64,000 nt of DNA from Eupeodes corollae (Eukaryota > Arthropoda > Insecta > Diptera > Syrphidae), in the NCBI RefSeq assembly GCF_945859685.1, contig NC_079149.1, forward strand, positions 70,202,991 through 70,266,990, written 5' to 3'. The translations under genes were made by a program, and so were the position numbers. Position 1 is the stretch's first letter, and each line of letters starts with the position of its first letter. The notes beneath the pieces are model-generated. The model was not told the origin of the DNA and searched no databases. It was given only the letters and a program-made list of their open reading frames with translations. Positions 37,501 through 46,950 of the stretch are shown piece after piece.

Positions 37501-40500
37501 TGCTAGGCAGGTGGTAATTTGTGACCATCTAGCATTTGTTGTTTCTAGAGCATATTGCTTGAGAAGATATTTGCATGTAGCAAGTGGTGTTCCTATGTTA
37601 TGTTTTTGTCTAACATAAGGCAGAAGTGTTCCGTTTTTGGCGAGCTCATCGGCTTTGCAATTTCCCGGAATGTCTCTGTGGCCCGGCACCCAAATGAGGT
37701 GAATGTTAAACTGTTCCGTCATCTCATTCAGAGATGATTGACAATCGTGGACTGTTTGAGAGTTTGTGGAGACAGACGCGAGAGATTTAAGAGCGGCTTG
37801 GCTGTCTGAGAAGATTCGTATATCCTTACAAGATATAACGTTTTCTTTGAGCCAGGATAGTGCTTCTTTTATTGCCATTACTTCTGCCTGGAATACACTA
37901 CATTGATTGGGAAGTCTATAGGATAGACTGAGATTCAGTTGTTCTGAAAAGATACCACTTCCAACTCCGTGATCGGTCTTTGAACCGTCAGTATAGAAGT
38001 GTACCGCATCGTCTTCCAGGGGTCCCTCTTCTTCCCAGGAGGATCTTGAAGGGATAGACACATGGAATCTTTTACCAAATACCATTTTTGGGGTGGTATA
38101 GTCTAAGCGATCTGGGATAGATCTGAAATAGATCTGAAATTGTCTAGAATAGTAGTATGTCCAGTATTGTTACTGGTCCATTGAGAGGTGGCTCTAAGCC
38201 TTACACATGAGTTGGCAGCCACCTTTTTAGAGAAGATGTCAAGACGTGTTAGGTTTAAAAGCACTTCCAGTGCTGCGGTTGGTGTTGTGCGAAGTGCTCC
38301 TGTGATGCACAACCTGCTGACCGCTGGACTTTAATGAGCTTATTTATATTGGGATGCAACAAATAAAAATGAACCCGTGTTTTGTTGGAAAATCTATTCA
38401 TAGTATAGAAGGATTTTACACGAATAATAACAGCAATATCCATAGTATGAATAACACCGATAAAAGTTAGATTAGAATCTTACTATGGATGAGATTTTGA
38501 CATTTATTTAATTTCGTTCTCAAATGTTGTATCTCGATGGCTATGTTCGTTGAGTAGTTGTGCATTTGGAATCTGTTGATATTATTTAGTTTTGTTAATG
38601 AAAGTGGACTAACTGGGCTTATTTTGCAAGAGAAAACAATAGAAAAGATATTTATGTTTTGCTATGTTTCCACCAAAGGTTTATCTCAGCTTAGATTAAA
38701 TAAATCTTTTTGGTGTTTCCACCGCACAAGAAGATTTAAAAATGATTAAGTTTGACAGCACTTTCTAAAATGCAAATAGTGGTCCGATGTTTTCGATGTG
38801 TAAAGTGCTAGTAAGATAGTTTGATTCGTGTTAAACATTGAAGAACTGATTAGTATATATATAAGTATACCTACTCCATGTATATATATATTTTTTGTAA
38901 TTTGATTAAAACAAAACTATATTTTGTGTAAACAAATATGCAAATAAACAGATCATAATGCATTTCCTGTAAAACCAACTTTTCCGCACAATTTTTTTTC
39001 GCAAATTTTGATTCGACTGCGATTCCCGACCGGAATCGAGGCGAATCAAGCTCATTTCAGCTCGGTCCAGGTATATAAAGAATTGAGGCGAGCTTCAAGC
39101 TCGGATCGTTTTGTTGGCAGATTCTTACTGTACTATATATGGAATACCAAAAAAACGCAATCGTAATAAAATGATGCATTGAAAAATATTAGTTTAACAG
39201 ATTTATAAAAATCTTTTTTTATATAAATTAGCATGAACTGCAATATGTACAATAATTTTTAAAAAGCACTTCACCCCATCAAAACGTTTGCTTTTCATAT
39301 AACAGATGCTCTACCCCAAAGTTCAGATTTTTAGGAATGTATTAGAAGAAAGGACATTTTTTATTTAATTTTCCTAAATTAGATATTTTTGTAAGAACAA
39401 GGTAAAAACGAATTATGCAAAATGTTGTATCTCTCTTAAGACTTAAAGTGAAGCAATATAAATTTTTCTTACTGAACAATTTAAAAACTACTCCAAACTC
39501 AGCTTGAAGTTTATATACACCAAAGTGATATGAGTCGTGGATTATCAAGAATCGTTATCAAGACATCCTCTAAAAGTCAGTGGGTACCAGCAAAGTTAGC
39601 TGGCAATAACTTACGTTATTGGGAACATCAAGTAGACTACCCCAAACTACTAAACAAATTTACTGGCTTGCTCTTGAATTATAAAAGACTAAGACTATTT
39701 GTAAAATAAAAAAAGCTGGGATGGGACCCGCATTGATAAATTCCCATCCCACCTGTCGATTTGTTTTACTTAAACCTTTAACAAAATATTCATTACAATA
39801 TTCTGTGTGAGATAATTAATTTGAGGTCAATATCTTTCTTTGTTCTCCTAATTAAATAACCATTTCTTATCAGTTTTTAATTGTTTTTGTAGATTTTCGT
39901 GTTTTGTTAAAAAAAATTGTCAGTTGAATTCTTCTAAAAAAAAATAAAAATTACCAAACATTTTTTGAATACACGCATTTTATTGGAAAATCTATCCATA
40001 GTGTAGTAAAAATAACAAACAAAATATCCAAAGTATGAATACTAGCGATAAAAGTTAGAGTAGAATCTTACTAGGGATGGGTTTTTGACATTTATACGAG
40101 TCTCGAATGGATCTTATGTGATTTCGTTCTTAAATGTTGGTACGATTGATATTGCAATTGTATCTCGATGGCTGTGTTCGTTGAGTAGTTTTGCATTTGG
40201 AATCATGTGTTTTTCATTGGGGAAAAAATCTGTTACGGTTGATATTATTTAGTTCTGTTAATGAAAATAGACCAACTGGGCTTACTTAGCAAGAATAGAA
40301 AAGATAATTAAGTTTTTCTATGTTTTCACTAAAAGTTTATCTCATGTTAAGATCAAATAAATATTTACGCTGTTTCCACTGCACAAGAAGAATTAAAAAT
40401 GATTAAGTTTGACAGCACTTTCTAAAATGAAAATGATGTTTAGATGTTTCTTATAAAGTGCATCATATAGAAGAATATGCTAGCTACTTCATGTGCGTTT

Positions 40501-43500
40501 TATTTTTTTAAATTTGATTAAAACAAAACTATAGTTTTTGTACACAAACATGCAAATAAACAGCGCATAATGCGTTATCTATAAAACCAACTCCTCCACA
40601 CAGGTTTGTCTTCGCAAATTCAACTCGATTCAGATACATACAGAATTGAGGTGATCTTCAAGCTCCCTTCAACACCACATGTTAATGTAGTAGTCTACGA
40701 ACAAAGCCCCTCCTTGAAGCAATTGTTAAATCAACTTTTTGTTATAGAATCTCAATTTAAAGATGTTTTCTTACCATTTCTTCTTGAAAATTGTCTATTT
40801 TAATAGTTTCAGTTAGTTTTTTATGGTAAGTTAATCTTAACATTTGATTTTCAAAAAACTTTCTTCTATTTGTGTGTGTTTTTTTAATTATTATTCTGAC
40901 AGATCTTCTTTCAGTGGTACCAATTTTTAAATACCAAAATCTGTCTACTGCGGATCGTTTTATTGGCGATTTCTCACTGTACTACATAAGGAATACCAAA
41001 AAAACGCACTAAAAGATGAAACTGTTTAATTTAAAAATTTTGACCAATTTTAGTAGCATCTTCAAAAGAATTATTTTTGTATAAACAAATGCATATTAGA
41101 TTAGATCTAAGCACAATATCTTAAGTTCACAATAAAATTTAGCACAGAATGAAATCATTTTGAAGGCAATATCGTCATTTATTCACGAGATATCGATAAT
41201 CGAATATCAATCATTTGAAGTTTTGAAGACAATATCGTTATTTATTCACCAGATATCGAGAATTGAATATCAATTTTTACCAATTTTGGGTATTTTAGTT
41301 TCTATGAAAACACTGACTGTTTTATTTTTATAAAATTGCAATGATTTTTAAAAACAAAATTTTTTGTAAGATGAAATTGTTTTGAAGCCAATAACTAGAA
41401 TCTTTTCAAAAAGAAAAGATTCTTCATTCAAAAATCAATTTCTACCAGCTTTTGGTAATGCTTTTTTTATGTTTTCTAAAAAAATCTTTCTATTCGATTT
41501 TTCTCTTATTTTACTGCGCATTGAAAGCAACATTTTTTATAAGATAAATATAGTTTAAAGCCAATATATTTAATTTTTAAAAACATATCAAAGTCGAAAA
41601 TCAATGTTTACCAAATTTTAGTAATGTTTGTTTTTAGTAAAAAACTGTCAATTCGATTTTTCTTAATATTTTACCAGATGTTATTCTTTGTCGCATACAA
41701 TTATTTTAAGGATAAAATCATTTTTTGTTCGTAAAATATTCTATGTGACAATAAGTTTTTCAAGTTTTTTTGTTGACTTATAAAAAAACCTTTGATTGAT
41801 TTGTTTTTCAAAATTATATCAGTTCGATACCACACCGATGTATAATGTAAAATGTAATTCAAGTAGCTAGCGTAATTGGTTCGTGAGATATTTTGAGAGT
41901 TCTTTCTGCATCTTTCTGAATTATTATCTGTATAACAAAATTTATTTGAAGTCAATACCTCTACTGGTTCTTGAGATATGAAAAACGAAAAAAGCTTGCC
42001 AAACGTACTGATGTTTAATTATTTAAATTCTGAGGACTTGGAAACGTCGAGTAATGTCAACGTTTTCAATTCTCCAAATCGGACCGACTACAATAACTTC
42101 CTAAGGGAAGTTAAAAAATGTGAAATTATGTTTTATTTTTAAATAACATTGGTTTTCAATGTCTTGAAAACTGTTATAACATTTAGTAATGATCAATTCT
42201 GAAGAAAGTAAGACACACTGTTTCACAAGTTGTAAAAAATTTCACTTTTACAAATTTCAATCCAATAACAACAAATTGCTTGAATTTACAACTTATTAAA
42301 ACCTTCACTGAAATGTACATACGCAAATATCCAAACTATATTATTTACATAGTGTACTCTGCATGCCTATATATTCAATTAATTTCTATAAACTGTAGTT
42401 AATTGCATAATTATTTTTTAGACAAAATACCATATGGCGGGCGGTGTGACTTTGAGAGCGGTTGGTGTGGTTGGCGTGATTCGGGTAAAACTGTCCTCGC
42501 TTGGTCACGTTACACAGGATCATCACCAACACATGACACTGGACCAGATAGCGATCACACCTATCAGCATTTACTCAATTCAACCGGATATTACATGCTA
42601 GTCGATATGAATCAACACATAAACAATTCAGAAAAAGGATCACTAATAGGTTTTGCTAGTAATGCCATCATGATCAGTAAGACTTTTAACCCACCACCTA
42701 TGGTTCATGGTGATGCCAATTCACCATACCGGAATTCCTGCGTTGTTCGGTTTTATATTCATCAGTTCGGTAAAAATCCTGGAAGCATAAACCTTTCCGT
42801 AGTTGAAATGAAGGAGAAGGAAAACATAACAACGACCCTCTGGTGGAGTACAAAAAATCAAGGCATAGATTGGTTGCGATCGGAATATGTTCTCCCAAAT
42901 ATAACTTCAAAGTAAGTTACTAGCACTTAAATATTATATAGTATGTAACATGAAATTAACATTGTTTGCCTTGTCTAGATACTATCTCCAATTTGAAGCT
43001 CGAATGGGTATGAGGATTTTTTCAGATGTAGCAATGGATGATTTTTCCTTGAGTCCAGAATGTTTTGGCCTTAATATACCGAAGGAGCATTTAAATGGTT
43101 ACGACTATTGGGACGTGCGGTACAATATGAAAAGTCCATCGCATACAGATTTTGAATATAAGCCCTGTAAACATTTTAAATATTCTCAAAAACATTTGTA
43201 GGACTATCTACTAAGTACGATTTTTTTCAGATATGGAACTTACTACTTGCGATACACGGGGTATGATAGGTCCGACAGCTTCACAATGCGAAGCGTTTTA
43301 CAAACAACATAATAAATCACATGTTTTGAAAGAAGTTCGAGTTATAGAAGATCAAAGCACATACAAAGGAATGCAGAAATGGAAGGTTCCAAACGAAGGC
43401 CATTACACGTAAGTTCAAACAAAATTATAATCTTTTATTTGAAGTGGTTAATCCTTTACTTTTATTAGAATTATCGCTAAGGGTGCTAGTGGAGGGCTAG

Positions 43501-46500
43501 GTTCAGGTGGAGTTGGATCTTCCCGAGGTGCAATGGCTGTGTCAGTTCTTGAACTGCATAAAAATGAAGAGCTGTACATATTGGTTGGGCAACAAGGTGA
43601 AAACGCTTGTATAAAATCGTTGAATTTCAAAGATGAGGGTTGTCGGTCTGATAGTGAGATAAACGATGATTTGAGTAGATACAGCTTTAATTCTAAAGCA
43701 TATATGGTGAAGAATATAGTCATTGAAAATGGAGCCGGAGGAGGTGGTGGTGGATCTTTCGTGTTTCTGGTAAGACGAATTCAATCAGCGATTTTTTTTT
43801 TGTCAGAGGCTTTAATTTATATTGTTTTAAATTACAGTTAAACTCCGCAAAAAATGAGGCAGTACCATTGATTGTTGCTGGTGGTGGTGGTGGTCTTGGA
43901 ATCGGAAGATACATTGACGAGGATTTCCAGCATGGACAGCCACCAAATCCAGCAAGACCAGGTGCATCAGGACAAATACACGGAGAAAGCATAAGTCAAA
44001 AAACAGCCGGTCCCGGTGGTGGTTGGAGAGCAAAAGAAGACACAGCACTAAGCCCTCGATATGGAGCCGCTCTCTTGCAAGGCGGTCGTGGAGGCCTTTC
44101 TTGTTACGCTGAAGGACAGGAGAGCCACAATGGCCCAGTAAATAACCATGGTCAAGGTGGTTTTGGCGGTGGTGGTGGAGGCTGTAATACCGGAGGTGGT
44201 GGAGGTGGTTTTGCTGGTGGCGATGTGTATCTTAACGAATCTAATGGAGAGGGTGGAACTTCGTACATTAACACAGCACGGAGTTTAAAAGGCCTGAACA
44301 TAATTTATGAAGGCGCAAATAGTGGTGCTGGTTCAGTCATTATCATCCCAGCAATCGAAGGGTGTGGCTGTGATTACCGGTGCATTGCTCTAGATGAATT
44401 TCGAGCTCGAACTCAGTGTATCTGCCCGGATGGTTGGCATCTTAAGAAGGATAATAGTACTGCTTGTGAAATGAAAACTGATGAACGTATACCAATGCAC
44501 TATTTGGTAACACTCTTCTTAGTTCTTATTGCAATGTTAGGAACTGCATTGAGCTCGTTAATTCTTATTTTATGTAAGCTCTCAATAATTAACTATTTCA
44601 AAATTGGGTTTAATTTGTTTGTTTTGTTTTTAGATAACCGATATCAGAGAAAGAAACAGGCGTCAATTCGCCATAAGATGCTCATGGAGCAGGATCTGCA
44701 ACTAAGTCGTCTTCGTCATAACACCGATGATCCAGCTTTACCTAATTTTAATCCAAACTATGGTTGTGACGGTCTCCTTAATGGAAGCGTTGAAGTGAAG
44801 AGTCTTCCGCAAGTTGCTCGAGAAAGCTTGCGCTTGGTGAAGTAAGTTTTTTTTCACACAATACTTTTAAAGTAAGACACATATCTCAAACATTCACTTT
44901 CCTTTAGAGCCCTAGGCCAGGGTGCATTTGGTGAAGTGTACCAAGGTCTTTATAGACACCGCGATGGCGATGCAGTTGAGATGCCAGTAGCTGTCAAAAC
45001 ATTGCCCGAGATGTCAACCGGTCAAGCCGAAGCTGATTTCCTCATGGAAGCTGCAATTATGGCCAAATTTAATCATGCCAACATTGTTCATCTTATTGGT
45101 GTTTGTTTTGATCGACACCCACGATTTATTATTCTTGAACTACTGGCCGGGGGTGATTTAAAAATATTCCTTCGCGAAGGACGCAACAAACCAGAGCGCC
45201 CATCGCCATTGATAATGAAAGATTTGATATATTGTGCATTGGACGTGGCCAAAGGATGTCGGTACATGGAGAGCAAACGTTTTATACATCGTGACATTGC
45301 AGCTAGGAATTGTCTTCTCAGTAGTAAAGGTCCTGGACGAGTAGTTAAAATTGCTGATTTTGGTATGGCAAGAGATATTTATCGGAGTGATTACTATAGA
45401 AAGGGTGGAAAAGCTATGCTTCCAATCAAATGGATGCCACCAGAAGCTTTTCTTGATGGAATATTTACATCAAAAACTGATGTTTGGTCTTTTGGTGTAC
45501 TTCTTTGGGAGGTAAGCACCTATTATAAATCAATACAATGTAATCTAGAAAATAACTTAAACAATTTTTTTTTTTTTGTGTTTATAAAGGTTTTCAGTTT
45601 GGGCTTGATGCCATATACTGGACTACAAAATAGAGATGTTATGCACTTGGTGACTAATGGTGGTCGCTTAGACGCACCTCCAGGGTGTCCAGCAATAATT
45701 TATAGGCTAATGGCTGAGTGCTGGAATCCAACTCCAGAAGAACGTCCTTCATTTTCAAATATCTTGGAAAGACTGAGCATCTGCGTACAGGTATGTTGGA
45801 TTATTTATTTGATTGAATTGTCTCCTTAAGGATGAATGCAATCTTATACAATTTTAACTCTGGGTAAAAAAAAAATATTTTATTTTTTAAACTCATTTTA
45901 ATATTTTTTTGTTTTAATATAAATACCCCGAAGAATTGTTTAATAAAATATATCGAAATCAAACCAATAATTAAGCAAAAGATAAAAAATATAGAATGTG
46001 CCCTTTACCTAAATCATTGTTTTTAAATATTATATCAAAGTTTAATTACTTATTGGACTTTATTTCAGGACGAAGATATGCTTAATTTACCCTTACCAAG
46101 CATTTTCCGACCACCATCGGCAGAGAATGATCAAACTATAATGCGACCACCGGGAAATGACGACTTCTGTCTGCAAGTGCCGCACTCATCGGACTATCTC
46201 ATACCACTACCTGGTCCTCGTTCTATTGCCGATCGTCTACTACAAGAGTCAACCGGTGTCACTTTTATCGAAAGCATGGCTACATGCACGCCACCTGTGG
46301 TAACATCTCCATCAGCACCAATCAATACCGACGAAAACGGCTGCTGGGAAACATCTTTTATAATGCCGAACTCCAAGAGTGATCAGCCATTGCTCTCATC
46401 GTCGCATGATTCAAAGCTCAGCATAAACGGAACAGATGATGGATCCGTAGTGGCAAACCACAATCACAACAATCATCAGCTCAATTCACAGAGCACAAGT

Positions 46501-46950
46501 CAAAATAATAATAATATTCATCGTTCTCCTCCTCTGTCGTCAACTACAACAGCAACGCACAATAGCAATGACGATGATGCAGATGGACCTAAATTAATAA
46601 GTCTAGACACACCACAACCTACTCCAACAACAATCAAGCCACCATTATCATTCACCCAGCTAGACGGGATAACGCTTGATCCATCGGCGCTATCCAAGGG
46701 CATGCATCTTAATAATTCAGCTGCAACCAAACAGTCCTATGCCAATATACAAATGGTCAACTCCGTTAAGTCTGAGATTCCCTCAGAAAAAATGAACGGA
46801 TCTGTTGTTGGAAGCACGGCAAATAACTACGATTCTAATACCGTGCCCAACCACTCCATGAATGGAAGTGCTGCGCCTCCGTTCACGATACAGGGCTTTA
46901 ATGACCGGTATAACTTGGGTAAGGACAACCATTCCGAAATAAGTTGTTGA
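33777..46950 (+). CDS. Alk: Alk receptor tyrosine kinase (12 coding exons)
   Basis: Orthologue of Drosophila Alk, the plasma-membrane receptor tyrosine kinase for the secreted LDLa ligand Jeb; in flies this pathway acts through Ras/ERK in visceral muscle and the nervous system (family knowledge). Coding exons: 33777-34511, 35464-35674, 35741-36226, 42422-42911, 42979-43166, 43231-43408, 43469-43769, 43838-44573, 44634-44841, 44908-45511, 45590-45790, 46069-46950. All junctions are GT-AG and in phase, giving about 1,739 residues, close to the roughly 1,700 of Drosophila Alk. Approximate order: signal peptide 1-29, MAM 268-430, LDLa 439-477, MAM 486-670, Gly-rich 760-1030, Cys-rich 1039-1073, transmembrane 1083-1109, kinase 1178-1446, tail to 1739. 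MAM-LDLa-MAM-Gly-rich-kinase is diagnostic of ALK. The start is the first ATG after an in-frame stop at 33720; an ATG at 33807 is also possible. Splice sites are inferred from reading frame, not transcripts. Confidence 0.95.
34512..35463 (+). other. Alk intron 1
   Basis: A 952-bp AT-rich intron with donor GTGAGT and acceptor TTTATTTCAG. I see no coding sequence or recognisable repeat in it. Confidence 0.85.
35464..35674 (+). CDS. Alk: Alk exon 2: first half of MAM domain 1
   Basis: Residues 246 to 316 (last codon split 1+2). Begins phase 0 with NAYEPQIERT. MAM domain 1 opens at KCTFETPCAWNW, the usual Cys-x-Phe-Glu start of MAM folds. Followed by a 66-bp intron (35675-35740). Confidence 0.9.
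35741..36226 (+). CDS. Alk: Alk exon 3: rest of MAM domain 1 and LDLa module
   Basis: Residues 316 to 478. MAM domain 1 ends at HVAIDNLRMVNCF. The LDL-receptor class A module spans residues 439-477 and has all six cysteines with an acidic calcium-site segment CDINRDCDDAEDE. The LDLa between two MAM domains is a hallmark of ALK receptors. The exon ends TGT G|GTAAGT and is followed by the 6.2-kb intron 3. Bases 35826-35967 are duplicated almost perfectly inside that intron at 39499-39634. Confidence 0.93.
37056..38340 (-). pseudogene. LOA/I-like LINE 3' fragment: end of RT, RNase H, zinc-knuckle tail
   Basis: A 5'-truncated non-LTR retrotransposon in Alk intron 3, antisense to Alk. From 38085 down to 37162 one open frame of 307 codons covers an RNase H domain with its acidic residues in context (FYTDGSKT, QAEVMAIKEAL, IFSDSQAALKS, GNCKADELAKNG), then a C-terminal CRSCMDEEEEETVQHLLCTC segment resembling a zinc-binding motif. 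Upstream (38312-38103) in another frame is the RT C-terminus (CITGALRTTPTAALEVLL). The 3' end is a short (AGGTT)n tail on the + strand. The 15-mer TATTTATATTGAGAT at 37041-37055 recurs with one change at 38341-38355, a target-site duplication. A frameshift and missing 5' part make it dead. The clade is inferred from the RT plus RNase H layout. Confidence 0.85.
38373..39230 (+). repeat. Family X repeat, copy B
   Basis: Shares blocks in the same order with copies at 17389-18500 and 39960-42115: CCCGTGTTTTGTTGGAAAAT, a TTGATATTATTTAGTTTTGT block, then GTATATAAAGAATTGAGGCG and a short AATACCAAAAAAACGCA block. A 48-codon open segment (GLTGLILQEKTIEKI and onward) is also open in the copy near 17700. 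No known protein is recognised; the class is unknown. Confidence 0.6.
39499..39634 (+). repeat. Duplicated fragment of Alk exon 3 (MAM domain) inside intron 3
   Basis: Matches exon bases 35826-35967 on the same strand with one substitution (GAG to AAG) and an in-frame 6-base deletion (TTACAC). It covers the MAM segment from LEVYIHQSDMSRG to YWEHQV. The frame stays open through the copy and beyond it. It is flanked by ACTACTCCAAACT at 39487-39499 and ACTACCCCAAACT at 39636-39648, 12 of 13 bases identical, which resembles an insertion footprint. Only exon-internal sequence is present. Splice signals at its edges are weak, so use as an exon is unproven. Confidence 0.9.
39712..42115 (+). repeat. 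Family X repeat, copy C (most complete)
   Basis: Begins with a block shared with 8770 and 16420 (GGGACCCGCATTGATAA then CTGTCGATTTGTTTTACTTA), continues with the TTTTATTGGAAAATCTATCC block (from 39972) and the AT-rich body, then four diverged modules about 165 bp apart carrying ATCAATTTTTACCAATTTT-like cores (near 41041, 41275, 41436 and 41600). It ends near 42115 with AAATCGGACCGACTACAATA. The same modules occur at 8725-9240 and 16410-17390. No transposase or RT is visible; a non-autonomous element is inferred. Confidence 0.6.
42422..42911 (+). CDS. Alk: Alk exon 4: most of MAM domain 2
   Basis: Residues 478-641. MAM domain 2 opens with RCDFESGWCGWRDSG, and CVVRFYIHQFG is a typical mid-domain strand. 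Ends TCA AA|GTAAGT (2+1 split codon). Followed by a 67-bp intron. Confidence 0.93.
42979..43166 (+). CDS. Alk: Alk exon 5: end of MAM domain 2
   Basis: Residues 641-704. VAMDDFSLSPECF closes MAM domain 2, followed by a linker with a GYDYWDVRY segment. The donor CCCT|GTAAAC was chosen because it alone keeps the frame into exon 6; reading on gives a stop at 43201. Confidence 0.85.
43231..43408 (+). CDS. Alk: Alk exon 6: linker before the glycine-rich region
   Basis: Residues 704-763, beginning YMELTTCDTRG and ending VPNEGHYT. The Cys-containing linker matches the ALK ectodomain layout between MAM domain 2 and the Gly-rich region. Acceptor TTTTTTTCAG, donor AC|GTAAGT. Confidence 0.9.
43469..43769 (+). 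CDS. Alk: Alk exon 7: start of the glycine-rich region
   Basis: Residues 763-863. Contains IIAKGASGGLGSGGVGSSRG and the run NGAGGGGGGSFVFL. The Gly-rich region of ALK is part of the ligand-binding ectodomain (family knowledge). Ends phase 0 at CTG|GTAAGA. Confidence 0.93.
43838..44573 (+). CDS. Alk: Alk exon 8: glycine-rich region, Cys-rich segment, transmembrane helix
   Basis: Residues 864-1109. Several Gly runs (VAGGGGGLGIG, GGGGGGCNTGGGGGGFAGG) are followed by an EGF-like Cys-rich stretch (CGCDYRC to CICPDGW). The helix of about 26 residues, LVTLFLVLIAMLGTALSSLI with flanks, lies near 1083-1109. The donor TTA T|GTAAGC precedes basic intracellular residues in exon 9, as expected for a type I receptor. 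Confidence 0.95.
44634..44841 (+). CDS. Alk: Alk exon 9: intracellular juxtamembrane segment
   Basis: Residues 1109-1178. Starts with basic YNRYQRKKQASIRHK just inside the membrane. Contains an NPNY motif (PNFNPNYGCDG), the type of PTB-docking site found in this position in ALK-family receptors, and leads into RESLRLVK at the start of the kinase. Confidence 0.93.
44908..45511 (+). CDS. Alk: Alk exon 10: kinase N-lobe and catalytic core
   Basis: Residues 1178-1379. Shows the glycine loop LGQGAFGEVYQG, the beta3 lysine in VAVKTL (about K1208), the catalytic loop HRDIAARN (D about 1307), DFG (D about 1328) and the ALK/insulin-receptor-type activation-loop tyrosines in IYRSDYYRKGG. All catalytic residues are present, so an active tyrosine kinase is expected. 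Ends phase 0 at GAG|GTAAGC. Confidence 0.97.
45590..45790 (+). CDS. Alk: Alk exon 11: kinase C-lobe
   Basis: Residues 1380-1446. Begins VFSLGLMPYTG, completing the WE-VFSLG motif across the splice, and contains the RPSFSNILERL helix. The acceptor at 45588-45589 (AAAG) was chosen over the CAG at 45596 because it keeps the conserved VFS residues. Confidence 0.9.
46069..46950 (+). CDS. Alk: Alk exon 12: C-terminal tail and stop
   Basis: Residues 1447-1739, then TGA. Begins DEDMLNLPLPSIF. It is largely Asn/Ser/Thr/Pro-rich and probably disordered, with HNHNNHQ and QNNNNI runs. Scattered tyrosines could be phosphorylation sites, but no canonical docking motif stands out. Confidence 0.93.
   Translation, partial: DEDMLNLPLPSIFRPPSAENDQTIMRPPGNDDFCLQVPHSSDYLIPLPGPRSIADRLLQESTGVTFIESMATCTPPVVTSPSAPINTDENGCWETSFIMPNSKSDQPLLSSSHDSKLSINGTDDGSVVANHNHNNHQLNSQSTSQNNNNIHRSPPLSSTTTATHNSNDDDADGPKLISLDTPQPTPTTIKPPLSFTQLDGITLDPSALSKGMHLNNSAATKQSYANIQMVNSVKSEIPSEKMNGSVVGSTANNYDSNTVPNHSMNGSAAPPFTIQGFNDRYNLGKDNHSEISC

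Larger units (their letters stand above)
36227..42421 (+). other. Alk intron 3 (6.2 kb, transposon-rich)
   Basis: Bounded by donor GTAAGT and acceptor TTATTTTTTAG, joining a 1+2 split codon. It contains an antisense LOA-like LINE (37056-38340), family X copies (38373-39230 and 39712-42115) and a copied fragment of exon 3 (39499-39634). From 36227 to about 37040 it is AT-rich sequence without recognised features. All other introns of the gene are under 1 kb. Confidence 0.9.

Noticed and set aside
37391..37737. Plus-strand open frames opposite the LINE in Alk intron 3
   Set aside because: Shadows of the minus-strand RNase H and tail frame.
39342..39548. Minus-strand open frame across the Alk exon copy
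   Set aside because: It is the antisense of the duplicated MAM segment and has no similarity of its own.
41000..41690. Possible CRISPR-like array of repeats
   Set aside because: Modules are long (about 165 bp), diverged and in a eukaryotic intron; no short identical repeats with unique spacers.
43448..44048. Minus-strand open frames under Alk exons 7-8
   Set aside because: Low-stop shadows of the glycine-rich coding strand (Gly codons read as Pro/Thr).
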